A DNA stretch of 64,000 nt from Actinomadura sp. NAK00032 (GTDB lineage: Bacteria; Actinomycetota; Actinomycetes; Streptosporangiales; Streptosporangiaceae). Under the pieces are notes generated by a model. That model was not told where the DNA came from, made no database searches, and was given only the letters and a program-made list of their open reading frames with translations. The DNA lies in contig NZ_CP054932.1 of assembly GCF_013364275.1 (NCBI RefSeq), positions 4,340,001-4,404,000 of the forward strand. The letters are read 5' to 3'. The position numbers and the translations under genes are program-made. This document shows, piece by piece, positions 47,580-56,446 of the stretch. Each line of letters starts with the position of its first letter. Within the stretch, counting starts at the first letter, position 1.

Positions 47580-48488
47580 GTGACGATGACGAGCACGCGG
47601 ACGACGGCCGGCGGGCCCGCGGCCCCCGCGCGCGGCCGGGCGCGGCCGCGCCGCCGCAGCGAGCTGGCGGCGTTCCTGCGCAGCCGGCGGGCGCGGATCA
47701 TGCCGGAGGACGTGGGCATGCCGCCCGGGCCCCGGCGCCGCACCCCCGGCCTGCGCCGCGAGGAGGTCGCGCAGCTCGCCGGGGTCGGCGTGACCTGGTA
47801 CACGTGGCTGGAGCAGGGCCGCCCCATCAACGCGAGCACGCAGGTGCTGGACGCGGTGGCCCGCACGCTGCGCCTCGACGGCGCCGAGCGCGAGCACCTG
47901 TACCGGCTCGCCGACGTCCCCGGGGCCGCGGGGGAGGAGGAGGCCGACGCCCTGCCCGAGGACGTCCAGGCGATCCTGGACGCCCTGTCGCCCATGCCCG
48001 CCTCGGTCGCCAACGGCCGCTGCGACGTCCTCGCCTGGAACGACGCCTACGCGGCGATCTTCCCGGCCGTCGTGACCGCGCGGCCGTGCGAGCGCAACAC
48101 GATGTGGCTGTCGTTCACGCTGCCGCCGTGCTGCAACCCGGTCGCGAACGTGGCGGAGACGGCGCCCGGGCTCGTCGCGGCGTTCCGGCACCGCTACAGC
48201 CGCCACCTCGACGAGCCCGGCTGGAAGGAGCTGGTCCGGCGGCTGCAGGCGCAGAGCCCGGAGTTCGCCCGGCTGTGGGCCTCCCATGACGTCGCCCTGA
48301 CGCACTCCGCGCTCAAGGTGTTCCGGCACCGCGCCGTCGACGGGGAGATCAGGACGCGCACCACCGCGATGGAGCTCAGCGCCGCGCCCGGCTCGCGGCT
48401 GGTGGCCTACACGCCGACCGACGAGGAGAGCCGCGAGCGGATCGGCTGGCTGCTCGCCCGCCCGGACGCCGCCGAGCACCGGCACTGA
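47580..48488 (+). CDS. XRE-type regulator with MmyB-like ligand domain
   Basis: 302 residues: a Cro/C1-type helix-turn-helix at about 55-110 (LRREEVAQLAGVGVTWYTWLEQGR) and an MmyB-like PAS-related domain at about 130-295 (VLAWNDAYAAIFP, CNPVANVAETAPGLVAAFRHRY). In streptomycetes this family often sits divergently from an oxidoreductase or transporter it controls and binds a fatty-acid-like ligand. The start may be GTG at 47580 or ATG at 47586. Divergent from the DHA2 exporter. Confidence 0.88.
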   Translation: MTMTSTRTTAGGPAAPARGRARPRRRSELAAFLRSRRARIMPEDVGMPPGPRRRTPGLRREEVAQLAGVGVTWYTWLEQGRPINASTQVLDAVARTLRLDGAEREHLYRLADVPGAAGEEEADALPEDVQAILDALSPMPASVANGRCDVLAWNDAYAAIFPAVVTARPCERNTMWLSFTLPPCCNPVANVAETAPGLVAAFRHRYSRHLDEPGWKELVRRLQAQSPEFARLWASHDVALTHSALKVFRHRAVDGEIRTRTTAMELSAAPGSRLVAYTPTDEESRERIGWLLARPDAAEHRH

Positions 48489-48547
48489 CCCCGCCGGGGC
48501 TGATCTCGTCAGCGCGGGCCTCGCCGGCACGGGCGCGGGCGCGCCGG

Positions 48548-48892
48548 TCAGGACCGGGCGCGCCGGGCGATCACGATGAGGTCGATCGCGGCGATCACGG
48601 CGACGGCCGCGCAGATCCCGGCCGCGGCCCAGTCCCCGTCGCCGTCGCCCTGCGCCCCGAGCGCGAACAGGATCGCGGCGGCGACCGCGATGACCAGCGC
48701 GACGCCGGACAGGATCGCCCGCAGCCGCAGCGGGCTGCGGGCGTTCAGCGGCTCACTGCCGCGCGGCTGCTCGTGCGGGTAGGGCCCGTGCGAGCCGGGC
48801 CCGCGCCAGTCGGGCCCGTACGGTTCGTACTCGCCCTCGCCGGGCTCTTGCCGGGGCTCCTCCTCGGGGTCCCGCCGTTCGGGGGCGCCCAC
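48548..48892 (-). CDS. Small membrane protein with proline/glutamate-rich N-terminus (DUF6343-like)
   Basis: 114 residues: a charged Pro/Glu/Tyr-rich segment (1-50), then NARSPLRLRAILSG leading into two hydrophobic helices (about 58-78 and 88-108), with a short basic tail. The ARSPLRLR element before the first helix resembles the actinobacterial DUF6343 group, which has no known function. GTG start at 48892, four bases after the PEBP gene stop, so the two are probably co-transcribed. Confidence 0.65.
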   Translation of the reverse strand: MGAPERRDPEEEPRQEPGEGEYEPYGPDWRGPGSHGPYPHEQPRGSEPLNARSPLRLRAILSGVALVIAVAAAILFALGAQGDGDGDWAAAGICAAVAVIAAIDLIVIARRARS

Positions 48893-48896
48893 GGCG

Positions 48897-49349
48897 TCAC
48901 CGCACGAACGTGCCGACGAGCGTCCCCGTCGCCACGACCTTCTCCTGCAGGGCGTCCCGCAGGTCCTCCGCGGTGAAGCCGTCGCGGAGCCCGGACGGCT
49001 CCGACAGCCCGTAGAGCCGGAAGAAGTACCGGTGCGGGTCGTCGCCCGCCGGCGGCTTAGGCCCGCCGTACCCGGCGGTGCCGTAGTCGTTGCGGCCGGC
49101 GACGGCGCCGGTGGGCGGCTCCCCGGCGTCCAGGGCGGTCGTCACCGGGTCGATCCCGGCGAGCAGCCAGTGCGCGAACGTGCCGGCCGGCGCGTCCGGG
49201 TCCTCGCAGGCGAGCGCGAGCTCCACGACCTCCTCGGGCGGCTCCGACCACTCCAGCGGGGGCGAGACGTCCCCGCTGTCGTGCGAGTACTCCGACGGCA
49301 TGAGCGTGTGGTCGTTGAACGCGGTGCTCCGCAGCATCATCTCTTCCAT
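48897..49349 (-). CDS. YbhB/YbcL-type PEBP (Raf-kinase-inhibitor-like) protein
   Basis: 150 residues of the phosphatidylethanolamine-binding protein fold. The anion-site motifs are CEDPDAPAGTFAHWLL and the GGPKPPAGDDPHRYFFRLYGL stretch, both typical of bacterial YbhB. Ligand and role are unknown. No signal peptide. Start ATG at 49349 (an internal ATG at residue 4 is also possible). Upstream of the small membrane-protein gene in the same direction. Confidence 0.88.
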   Translation of the reverse strand: MEEMMLRSTAFNDHTLMPSEYSHDSGDVSPPLEWSEPPEEVVELALACEDPDAPAGTFAHWLLAGIDPVTTALDAGEPPTGAVAGRNDYGTAGYGGPKPPAGDDPHRYFFRLYGLSEPSGLRDGFTAEDLRDALQEKVVATGTLVGTFVR

Positions 49350-49407
49350 GCGCTGGTCGTGCCCGGTCCGGGCGCGTCGATGCGCCCGGACCGCGCAGCG
49401 GAGGAGA

Positions 49408-50433
49408 TCAGTGGGCGCTGGACTGCGCCCAGATGTTGATCCCCGCCTCGACGGCGTCCCGGTCGATCGCGGCGAGCTCGTCCGCGGTGAAGTCGAGCCG
49501 GTCCAGGGCGGCGAGGTTCTCCTCCAGCTGCCGGACGCTGCTCGCGCCGATCAGCGCGGAGGTGACCCGCCCGTCCCGCAGCGACCAGGCCAGCGCCAGC
49601 TGGGCGAGGGACTGCCCGCGCCCCTTGGCGATCTCGTCCAGCGTCCGGACGTGCCGCAGGTTCTCCTCGGTGAGCAGCCCGGCGTCGAACGAGGTGCCCT
49701 TGCTGGCCCGCGACCCCTCGGGGATCCCGCCGAGGTACTTGTCGGTCAGCATGCCCTGCGCGAGCGGCGAGAACGCGATGCAGCCGACGCCCTCGCGGCC
49801 GAGCGTGTCGAGCAGCCCGCCCTCGATCCAGCGGTTGAGCATCGAGTACGACGGCTGGTGGATCAGCAGCGGCGTGCCCATCTCCCGCAGGATCGCGGCG
49901 GCCTCGGCCGTGCGCTCGGGCGAGTAGGACGAGATGCCCGCGTACAGCGCCTTCCCGGACCGGACGGCCCGGTCCAGCGCCCCCATCGTCTCCTCCAGCG
50001 GGGTCTCCGGGTCGAACCGGTGGCTGTAGAAGATGTCGACGTAGTCGACGCCCATACGGCGCAGCGACTGGTCGAGGCTGGCGAGCAGGTACTTGCGCGA
50101 CCCCCACTCACCGTAGGGGCCGGGCCACATGTCGTAGCCGGCCTTGGTCGAGATGATGATCTCGTCCCGGTACGGCGCGAGGTCCTCGCGCAGGATCCGG
50201 CCGAAGTTGGTCTCGGCGGACCCGTAGGGCGGTCCGTAGTTGTTCGCCAGGTCGAAGTGCGTCACGCCGAGGTCGAACGCGCGCCGCAGGATCGCCCGCT
50301 GGACGTCCAGGGGGCGGTCGTCGCCGAAGTTGTGCCAGAGCCCCAGCGAGATGGCGGGGAGGCGCAGCCCGCTGCGCCCGCACCGCCGGTAGGGGATCCG
50401 CTCGTACCGTCCGCCGTCCGCCGTATAAGTCAT
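49408..50433 (-). CDS. YghZ/MgrA-type aldo/keto reductase
   Basis: 341 residues. The AKR tetrad is visible: Asp in HFDLANNYG with the catalytic Tyr, Lys in STKAGYDMWPGPYG, and His in FYSHRFD. The WPGPYGEWGSRKYLLASLDQSL segment is specific to the AKR14/YghZ branch, which reduces L-glyceraldehyde 3-phosphate and detoxifies methylglyoxal using NADPH. ATG at 50433, eight bases after the acyl-CoA ligase stop, suggesting an operon. Confidence 0.9.
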   Translation of the reverse strand: MTYTADGGRYERIPYRRCGRSGLRLPAISLGLWHNFGDDRPLDVQRAILRRAFDLGVTHFDLANNYGPPYGSAETNFGRILREDLAPYRDEIIISTKAGYDMWPGPYGEWGSRKYLLASLDQSLRRMGVDYVDIFYSHRFDPETPLEETMGALDRAVRSGKALYAGISSYSPERTAEAAAILREMGTPLLIHQPSYSMLNRWIEGGLLDTLGREGVGCIAFSPLAQGMLTDKYLGGIPEGSRASKGTSFDAGLLTEENLRHVRTLDEIAKGRGQSLAQLALAWSLRDGRVTSALIGASSVRQLEENLAALDRLDFTADELAAIDRDAVEAGINIWAQSSAH

Positions 50434-50441
50434 GGTGGTGA

Positions 50442-51992
50442 TTATCCCAGGGCCCGCTTCACGACCTTGCCCGCCGGGTTGCGGGGGAGGGCGTCCAGGA
50501 ACACCACCTCGCGCGGGACCTTGTGGCGGGCCAGGTTCGCGGCGACGTGGGCCCTGAGGTCGTCCTCGGTGAGGCCGCGGGCCACCACGTAGGCGCGCAG
50601 CCGCTGCCCGAACTCGGCGTCGGGGACGCCGACGACCGCGGCCTCGTCGACGCCGGGGTGCGCGGCGAGCAGGTCCTCGACCTCGCCCGGGTGGACGTTC
50701 TCCCCGCCCGACACGATCATGTCGTCGGCGCGGCCGTCGACGTGCAGCCGCCCGGCCGCGTCGAAGTGGCCGAGGTCGCCGACGGCCATCAGCCCGCCGG
50801 CCTCCTGCTTGCCGCCGCCGGTGTAGCCGCCGAACCGGGCCGGGGTGTCGGCGAAGATCCGGCCGACGGCGCCCGGCGGGACGGGCCGGCCGCCGTCGCC
50901 GAGGACCGCGACCCGGGTGCCGGCGGGCGGGCGCCCGACGCAGCCGGGCGCGGCGGCCAGGTCGTCCGGGGTGGCGATCGTGATGCAGGACGCCTCGGTG
51001 GAGCCGTAGAAGTTGTAGAGGGACGGCCCGAACGCGGCGAGCACGCGGCCGCCGAGCCCGGCGTCCAGCCGCGCCCCTCCCGTCATGACCACCTTCAGCC
51101 GGGACAGGTCGCGGGTCTGCATGCCGGGCACGGCGAGCATGCGGCTGAGCATCACCGGGACGGCGACGAACGAGGTGCAGCGGTGCTTCTCCAGGTCGTC
51201 CAGCACCTGCTCGGCGTCGAAGCGGCGCCGCAGCACCAGCGTGGAGCCGAGCCCCAGCGCGAGGAGCGCCGAGGTGAGCCCGAGCCCGTGGAACAGGGGC
51301 GGGCCGACGAACATCGCCTCCCCGGCGCGGAACGGCACCTTCGACAGGATCCCGCCCGGCAGCGCCAGCGACCGCGGCTGCGCGCGCGGCGCGCCCTTGG
51401 GGCGGCCCGACGTGCCGCTGGTGAGGATGACCATGGAGCCGTGCCGGGACGGGGCGGGCGGCGGTGTCCCGTCCGCGCCGCCGATGAGGTCCTCCAGGTC
51501 GGACTCGGAGTAGCGCGGCAGGTCCAGGCCGTCCACGAGCGGGGCGAACTCGTCGTCGTGCAGCAGGATTGTGACGCCCTCGCGCGCCACCGCGTCGCGG
51601 AGCTGCGGCGCGGCGAAGTCGGTGTTCAGGAAGAGGACGGACGCGCCCGTCTTCGCCGCGCCCGACATCGCCTCCAGCAGGCCGCGGTGGTTGCGGCACA
51701 GGACGCCGACCGTGCTCCCCGGGCCGGTGCCGCGCGCGAGCAGGGCGTTCGCGAGGGCGTTGCAGCGGTGCTCCAGCTCGCCGAACGTGAGGCCGCCCCG
51801 GTCGTCGACCAGCCCCGTCCGGCCGGGGAAGCGGTGCGCGGGCACCGCCGTGGCGGCGCCGAGCGGCCCGTAGGCGCGCATGGCGCGCGCCGTCGCGGCG
51901 AGGGCGCGCGGCGGCATCGGGCCGATCATCCCGGCGCGGGCGGCGGCCCGCACCGCGCTCAGCTCGGCGGTGATCCGGGTGTGCGGCAGCAT
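50442..51992 (-). CDS. Acyl-CoA ligase (AMP-forming, ANL superfamily)
   Basis: 516 residues. It adenylates a carboxylic acid and transfers it to CoA. The phosphate loop is LTSGTSGRPKGAPR, the adenine motif is YGSTEA, the hinge/ribose region is GDLGHFDAAGRLHVDGRADDMI with VSGGENVHPGEVE, and the catalytic lysine is in NPAGKVVKRAL near the end. Substrate is not clear; it resembles long/medium-chain fatty-acid ligases more than phenylacetate-CoA ligase. The ATG at 51992 is preceded by an AT-richer divergent promoter region shared with paaZ. Confidence 0.88.
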   Translation of the reverse strand: MLPHTRITAELSAVRAAARAGMIGPMPPRALAATARAMRAYGPLGAATAVPAHRFPGRTGLVDDRGGLTFGELEHRCNALANALLARGTGPGSTVGVLCRNHRGLLEAMSGAAKTGASVLFLNTDFAAPQLRDAVAREGVTILLHDDEFAPLVDGLDLPRYSESDLEDLIGGADGTPPPAPSRHGSMVILTSGTSGRPKGAPRAQPRSLALPGGILSKVPFRAGEAMFVGPPLFHGLGLTSALLALGLGSTLVLRRRFDAEQVLDDLEKHRCTSFVAVPVMLSRMLAVPGMQTRDLSRLKVVMTGGARLDAGLGGRVLAAFGPSLYNFYGSTEASCITIATPDDLAAAPGCVGRPPAGTRVAVLGDGGRPVPPGAVGRIFADTPARFGGYTGGGKQEAGGLMAVGDLGHFDAAGRLHVDGRADDMIVSGGENVHPGEVEDLLAAHPGVDEAAVVGVPDAEFGQRLRAYVVARGLTEDDLRAHVAANLARHKVPREVVFLDALPRNPAGKVVKRALG

Positions 51993-52162
51993 GCCGGAAG
52001 CGTAGTGAACCGGGAAACAGATCCACAAGAATTGTTCCTCTGATTCGCCTCACAACGCCCACGAGTACACAAACGGAACGGCTCCCGGCTGTCATCTCTG
52101 CGACGCGTGAACGAGGCTCGTCGGTGGCAAGAAGACTCAGAGATAAGGACGAGGAGGTCGCG

Positions 52163-54202
52163 GTGGTCGTGCTGCGCAGTTATGTGTCGGGTTCATGGCG
52201 TGCTCCGGAGGACGAGGGGGCGCCGCTGCACGACGCCGTCACGGGGGAGGAGGTCGCCCGGATCTCCTCGGCGGGGGTCGACATGGGCGCCGCGCTGGAG
52301 TACGGGCGGGCGGTCGGCGGCCCGGTGCTGCGGGAGCTGACGTTCCACCAGCGCGCGGCCCTGCTCAAGGCGCTGGCGTCCCATCTGCGCGAGCACCGCG
52401 AGGAGCTGTACGCGCTGTCGGCCCGGACGGGCGCCACCTTGAACGACGCGAGGTTCGACGTGGACGGCGGCATCGGCGTCCTGTTCGCCTACGCGAGCCG
52501 GGGCAAGCGCGAGCTGCCGAACGAGAAGGTGCTGATCGAGGGCGACGTCGAGCCGCTCGGCAAGGGCGGCACGTTCGTCGGCCAGCACCTGTGCACCCCC
52601 TCGCGCGGCGTCGCGGTGCAGGTCAACGCGTTCAACTTCCCGGTGTGGGGGCCGCTGGAGAAGCTCGCGCCGGCGTTCCTCGCCGGGGTGCCGAGCCTGG
52701 TCAAGCCGGCGAGCCAGACCGCCTACCTGACCGCCCGGCTGGTCGAGCTGGTCGTGGAGTCCGGCATCCTGCCCGAGGGCGCGGTGCAGCTGGTCTGCGG
52801 CGCCCCGCGCGACCTCCTCGACCACCTCACCGAGCAGGACATCGTCGCGTTCACCGGGTCGGCGGCCACCGCGCGGCTGCTGCGCACCCACCCCGCGATC
52901 GTCGGCAACTCGGTGCGGTTCACCGCCGAGGCCGACTCGCTGAACTGCTCGATCCTCGGACCGGACGCCGCGCCCGGCACCCGGGAGTTCGACCTGTTCG
53001 CCGACCAGCTCGTCACCGAGATGACGGTGAAGGCGGGCCAGAAGTGCACGGCCATCCGGCGCGCGCTCGTCCCGGCCGCGCTCATCGACGACGTGGCCGG
53101 GGCCGTCCGCGACCGGCTCGCGAAGGTCACGGTCGGTAACCCGGGCGACCCGGACGTCCGGATGGGCGCCCTCGCCACCCTCGACCAGCGCGAGGAGGTG
53201 CGGCGGTCCCTGAAGGCCCTCATGGACGCCGGCCGCACCGTCTTCGGCGACCCCCTGCACGTCGACGTCGTCGGCGCCGACGCCGAGCGCGGCGCGTTCC
53301 TGTCCCCGATCCTGCTGCGCGCCGACGACCCCGGCCGCGCCGAGCCGCACGAGGTGGAGGCGTTCGGGCCGGTCAGCACCCTGCTGCCGTACGAGGGCGC
53401 CGAGGCGGCGGTCGAGCTGGCGGCGCGCGGCCGCGGCAGCCTCGCCGGGTCGGTGGTGACCGCCGACGCGGAGTTCGCCCGCGACGTCGTCCTCGGGCTC
53501 GCGCCCTGGCACGGGCGCCTGCTCGTGCTGAACGCCGAGGACGCGAAGGAGTCCACCGGGCACGGGTCGCCGCTGCCGCCGCTCGTCCACGGCGGCCCCG
53601 GCCGCGCCGGCGGCGGCGAGGAACTGGGCGGCGTCCGCGGGGTCGTGCACCACATGCGGCGCACCGCGCTCCAGTCCGGGCCGGCGATGCTCACCTCGAT
53701 CACCGGGCGCTGGGTCCCCGGCACCGACCGGACCGTCACGGGCGAGCACCCGTTCCGCAGGTACCTGGAGGACCTGCGCGTCGGCGACACCGCCGTCGGC
53801 GGCCCCCGCACCGTCACCCTCGACGACGTCGAGCACTTCGCCGAGTTCACCGGCGACACCTTCTACGCCCACACCGACGAGGAGGCCGCCAAGGCCAACC
53901 CGTTCTTCGGCGGGCGCGTCGCGCACGGCTACCTCGTCGTGTCGTTCGCGGCCGGGCTGTTCGTGGAGCCGGCGCCCGGCCCCGTGCTCGCCAACTACGG
54001 GCTGGAGCGGCTGCGCTTCCTCACGCCCGTCAAACCGGGCGACGAGCTGACCGTCACCCTCACCGCCAAGCAGATCAGCCCGCGCGAGGGCGCCGAGTAC
54101 GGCGAGGTCCGCTGGGACACCGACGTCACCAACCAGGAAGGCGCCTCGGTCGCCAAGTACGACGTGCTGACACTGGTGGCGAAGAGGCCCAAACACGACT
54201 GA
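52163..54202 (+). CDS. paaZ: Bifunctional oxepin-CoA hydrolase / 3-oxo-5,6-dehydrosuberyl-CoA semialdehyde dehydrogenase
   Basis: 679 residues (E. coli PaaZ has 681). N-terminal aldehyde dehydrogenase (1-520) with Glu256 (FTAEADSLN) and Cys295 (GQKCTAI), the same numbers as in the E. coli enzyme when GTG 52163 is used as start; GAGGAGG lies five bases before it. The C-terminal MaoC-type hydratase (about 535-675) has FTGDTFYAHTDEEAAKANPFF and GRVAHGYLV. It opens the oxepin ring of the phenylacetate pathway and oxidises the aldehyde. No paaABCDE/K genes are in the window, so the rest must lie elsewhere. Confidence 0.93.
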   Translation: MVVLRSYVSGSWRAPEDEGAPLHDAVTGEEVARISSAGVDMGAALEYGRAVGGPVLRELTFHQRAALLKALASHLREHREELYALSARTGATLNDARFDVDGGIGVLFAYASRGKRELPNEKVLIEGDVEPLGKGGTFVGQHLCTPSRGVAVQVNAFNFPVWGPLEKLAPAFLAGVPSLVKPASQTAYLTARLVELVVESGILPEGAVQLVCGAPRDLLDHLTEQDIVAFTGSAATARLLRTHPAIVGNSVRFTAEADSLNCSILGPDAAPGTREFDLFADQLVTEMTVKAGQKCTAIRRALVPAALIDDVAGAVRDRLAKVTVGNPGDPDVRMGALATLDQREEVRRSLKALMDAGRTVFGDPLHVDVVGADAERGAFLSPILLRADDPGRAEPHEVEAFGPVSTLLPYEGAEAAVELAARGRGSLAGSVVTADAEFARDVVLGLAPWHGRLLVLNAEDAKESTGHGSPLPPLVHGGPGRAGGGEELGGVRGVVHHMRRTALQSGPAMLTSITGRWVPGTDRTVTGEHPFRRYLEDLRVGDTAVGGPRTVTLDDVEHFAEFTGDTFYAHTDEEAAKANPFFGGRVAHGYLVVSFAAGLFVEPAPGPVLANYGLERLRFLTPVKPGDELTVTLTAKQISPREGAEYGEVRWDTDVTNQEGASVAKYDVLTLVAKRPKHD

Positions 54203-54239
54203 CCGGCGCCTGGAGCGCAGCGGAAGGCGACGGTCAGTC

Positions 54240-54350
54240 TCCGTCGGGGGTCTGGGGTTCCCCCAGAGGGTGACACTGACCGGGCCCAGGGGGAGCGGAA
54301 GCCTCCATCGGGGGTCTGGAGGCCGCCCCCCAGGGGATAACACGGTCGGG
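54240..54350 (+). repeat. Two copies of a GGGGTCTGG hairpin repeat
   Basis: Copy 1 (54240-54284) and copy 2 (54304-54350) share TCC-x-TCGGGGGTCTGG, a C-rich complementary arm (CCCCCAG), and a trailing ACAC/ACGG-CGGG segment. Each can form a G-run/C-run hairpin, most simply CTGGGG-TT-CCCCCAG in copy 1. This resembles dispersed intergenic hairpins common in high-GC actinomycete genomes and would also end paaZ transcription. Confidence 0.6.
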
Positions 54351-54396
54351 AGGAGTCGGCGGGGGCGACGCTCACGGAGCTGAACGGGGTGCGCCC

Positions 54397-55323
54397 ATGA
54401 TCAGTCCCCTGCACATCCAGACGGTGCGCGAGGTCGTGCGCACCGGGTCCTTCGCGGACGCCGCCCGCAACCTCGGCTACACCGCCTCCGCCGTGTCCCA
54501 GCAGGTCGCCGCGCTGGAGCGGGCCTGCGGCCTGCTGCTGTTCGAGCGCCGGGCGCGCAGCGTCCGGCCGACCAGCGCGGCGTTCCTGCTGGTCAGCAAG
54601 GGCAACGACGTGCTGTCGGCGCTCGCCACGCTGGAGCGCGAGCTGCGCACCGTCGCCAGCGGCGAGCGCGGCGCGCTGCAGCTCGGCAGCTTCCCGACCG
54701 CCAGCGCCCGCATCCTGCCGCGGGTGCTGGCGGAGCTGTCCCGGATCCGGCCCGGCATCGAGATCACCCTGTCGGAGGGCGAGCCGGACGAGCTGCTGCC
54801 CGAGCTGCTCGACGGCGACCTCGACCTCCAGCTCGTCTACCGGTACGACCTGTTCCCGCGCACCTGGCCCGACCAGGTCGTCGAGACGCCGGTGATGGAC
54901 GAGAGCCTCGTGCTGTGCATGCCCGGCGACCACCCCCTCGCCGGCGGCCGGACCGTCCGGCTGCGGGACCTCCGGTCGGAGACGTGGATCGCGAGCCGCC
55001 CCGACAGCTCCGGCGCGCGGGCGCTGCTGCGGCTGTGCGGCACCGCCGGGTTCACCCCCAACATCGCCTTCCGCAGCAACGACTACGCGGTGGTGTGCGG
55101 GCTCGTCGGGTGCGGCCTCGGCATCGCGCTCGTCCCGGCGCTCGGCTGCGTGCCCGCGCCGGGCCTGCGGATGCTGCGGCTCAGCCGCCGCGCGCCGCGC
55201 CGGCACGTGACGGTGCTGCGCCGCTCCACCAACACCAACCCGCTGGTCAAGGACGCCATGCGCGGCCTCACCGAGGTCGCCCGCTGCGTCGAGGCGGAGA
55301 TCAGCGGCGCCACCGGCCCTTGA
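54397..55323 (+). CDS. LysR-family transcriptional regulator
   Basis: 308 residues: winged helix-turn-helix at 1-60 (FADAARNLGYTASAVSQQVAALE) and a two-lobe effector domain (about 90-300) with LQLGSFPTASARILPRVLAEL. Usual length. It lies downstream of paaZ in the same direction and runs convergently into the amino-acid catabolic operon, so either could be its target. Its last 23 bases overlap the 3' end of the dehydrogenase gene on the other strand. Confidence 0.88.
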   Translation: MISPLHIQTVREVVRTGSFADAARNLGYTASAVSQQVAALERACGLLLFERRARSVRPTSAAFLLVSKGNDVLSALATLERELRTVASGERGALQLGSFPTASARILPRVLAELSRIRPGIEITLSEGEPDELLPELLDGDLDLQLVYRYDLFPRTWPDQVVETPVMDESLVLCMPGDHPLAGGRTVRLRDLRSETWIASRPDSSGARALLRLCGTAGFTPNIAFRSNDYAVVCGLVGCGLGIALVPALGCVPAPGLRMLRLSRRAPRRHVTVLRRSTNTNPLVKDAMRGLTEVARCVEAEISGATGP

Positions 55324-56446
55324 GCTCCATCGCGGCCCGGACCCGCTCCTGCGCGAGCGCGACCGCCGCCTCGTGGGAGGTCGTGCCGTCCGCATGGGCG
55401 GCGGCGAGCACCTTCGCGGTGTTCTCCCGCATCTTCGCCGACACCGCCGCGAACACCGCGCCGGGGTCGGGGCGGAACGCCGAGTACCGGGCGTCCATCG
55501 CGAACCCGGCCGCGACGACGCCGCCCGCGTTCGCCACGAAGTCGGGCACGACGGTGATCCCGCGCGCGGCGAGGACCCGCTGTGCGGCCGGGCCGGTGGG
55601 CAGGTTCGCGCCCTCCACCACGATCTTCGCCTTCACGTCCGCGGCGGTGCGCGCGTCGATGACGTCCTGCAGCGCGGCCGGGACGAGGACGTCCGCGGGG
55701 AGGCGGAGCTCGGCGCCCACGTCCAGCAGCCGCCCGCCGCCGTACTCCTTCACGGCCGCGTCGCCCGCCTCCGCCCGCAGGGCCAGGAGCCGCCCGACGT
55801 CGAGGCCGTCGGGGTCGTGCAGGGCGCCGTGCACGGTCGAGACCGCGACGACGGCCGCGCCCAGCTCGTCCAGCCGCCTGGCCGCCGCGTGCCCCACCGC
55901 GCCGAACCCCTGCACCACGGCGCGGGCGCCGCGCAGCGACGTCCCGGCGTGCCGGGCGGCGGCGTCGGCGGCCTCGGCGACCCCGAACCCGGTGACGCCG
56001 AGCTCGTCGTAGGGCATGCCGCCGAGGGCGTGCGGGGTGCCGACGGCCGCGCCCCGGTCGCCCAGCTCGTCCTGGACGACCGCCGCGTCCCGCTCGGTGA
56101 GCCCCATGTCGAGCCCCGCCACGTACCGGCTCGGGATCTCCCGCGCCAGCGCGCGGACGAACGACCGCAGCACCGCCTCCCGATCGGGCGCCGCCGGATC
56201 GGCCGCGATCCCGGCCTTCGCGCCGCCGAAGAACAGGTCGGCGCCCGCCCACTTGTAGGTCATGACGCGCGCCAGCCGCGCCACCTCGGCGACCGTCACC
56301 GCCGGGCTCATCCGCATGCCGCCCTTGCCCATCCCGCGGGCGGTGTTGTCGATGACGAGGACGCCCCGCATCCCGGTGCGGGTGTCGGACACGCACACGA
56401 CGCGTTCGGGGCCCCACTCGTCCATCAGCGCGAGCACGTCAGACAC
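55301..56446 (-). CDS. Leu/Phe/Val/Glu-type amino-acid dehydrogenase
   Basis: 381 residues. The signature GGAKAGI with catalytic Lys77, substrate segment GKGGMRMSP, and NAD fold VVQGFGAVGHAAARRL are present. It oxidatively deaminates an amino acid to its 2-oxo acid with NAD(P). The shortened N-terminal domain fits the archaeal/actinobacterial Glu/Leu DH clade. GTG start at 56446 overlaps the end of the FAD oxidase gene by eight bases. Last of a three-gene operon; it could recycle the amino group or glutamate formed during catabolism. Confidence 0.87.
   Translation of the reverse strand: MSDVLALMDEWGPERVVCVSDTRTGMRGVLVIDNTARGMGKGGMRMSPAVTVAEVARLARVMTYKWAGADLFFGGAKAGIAADPAAPDREAVLRSFVRALAREIPSRYVAGLDMGLTERDAAVVQDELGDRGAAVGTPHALGGMPYDELGVTGFGVAEAADAAARHAGTSLRGARAVVQGFGAVGHAAARRLDELGAAVVAVSTVHGALHDPDGLDVGRLLALRAEAGDAAVKEYGGGRLLDVGAELRLPADVLVPAALQDVIDARTAADVKAKIVVEGANLPTGPAAQRVLAARGITVVPDFVANAGGVVAAGFAMDARYSAFRPDPGAVFAAVSAKMRENTAKVLAAAHADGTTSHEAAVALAQERVRAAMELKGRWRR

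Noticed and set aside
50442..51992. Phenylacetate-CoA ligase (paaK) role for the acyl-CoA ligase next to paaZ
   Set aside because: Length of 516 residues and the sequence pattern are of general fatty-acid type ligases; PaaK is about 430-440 residues with a different core.
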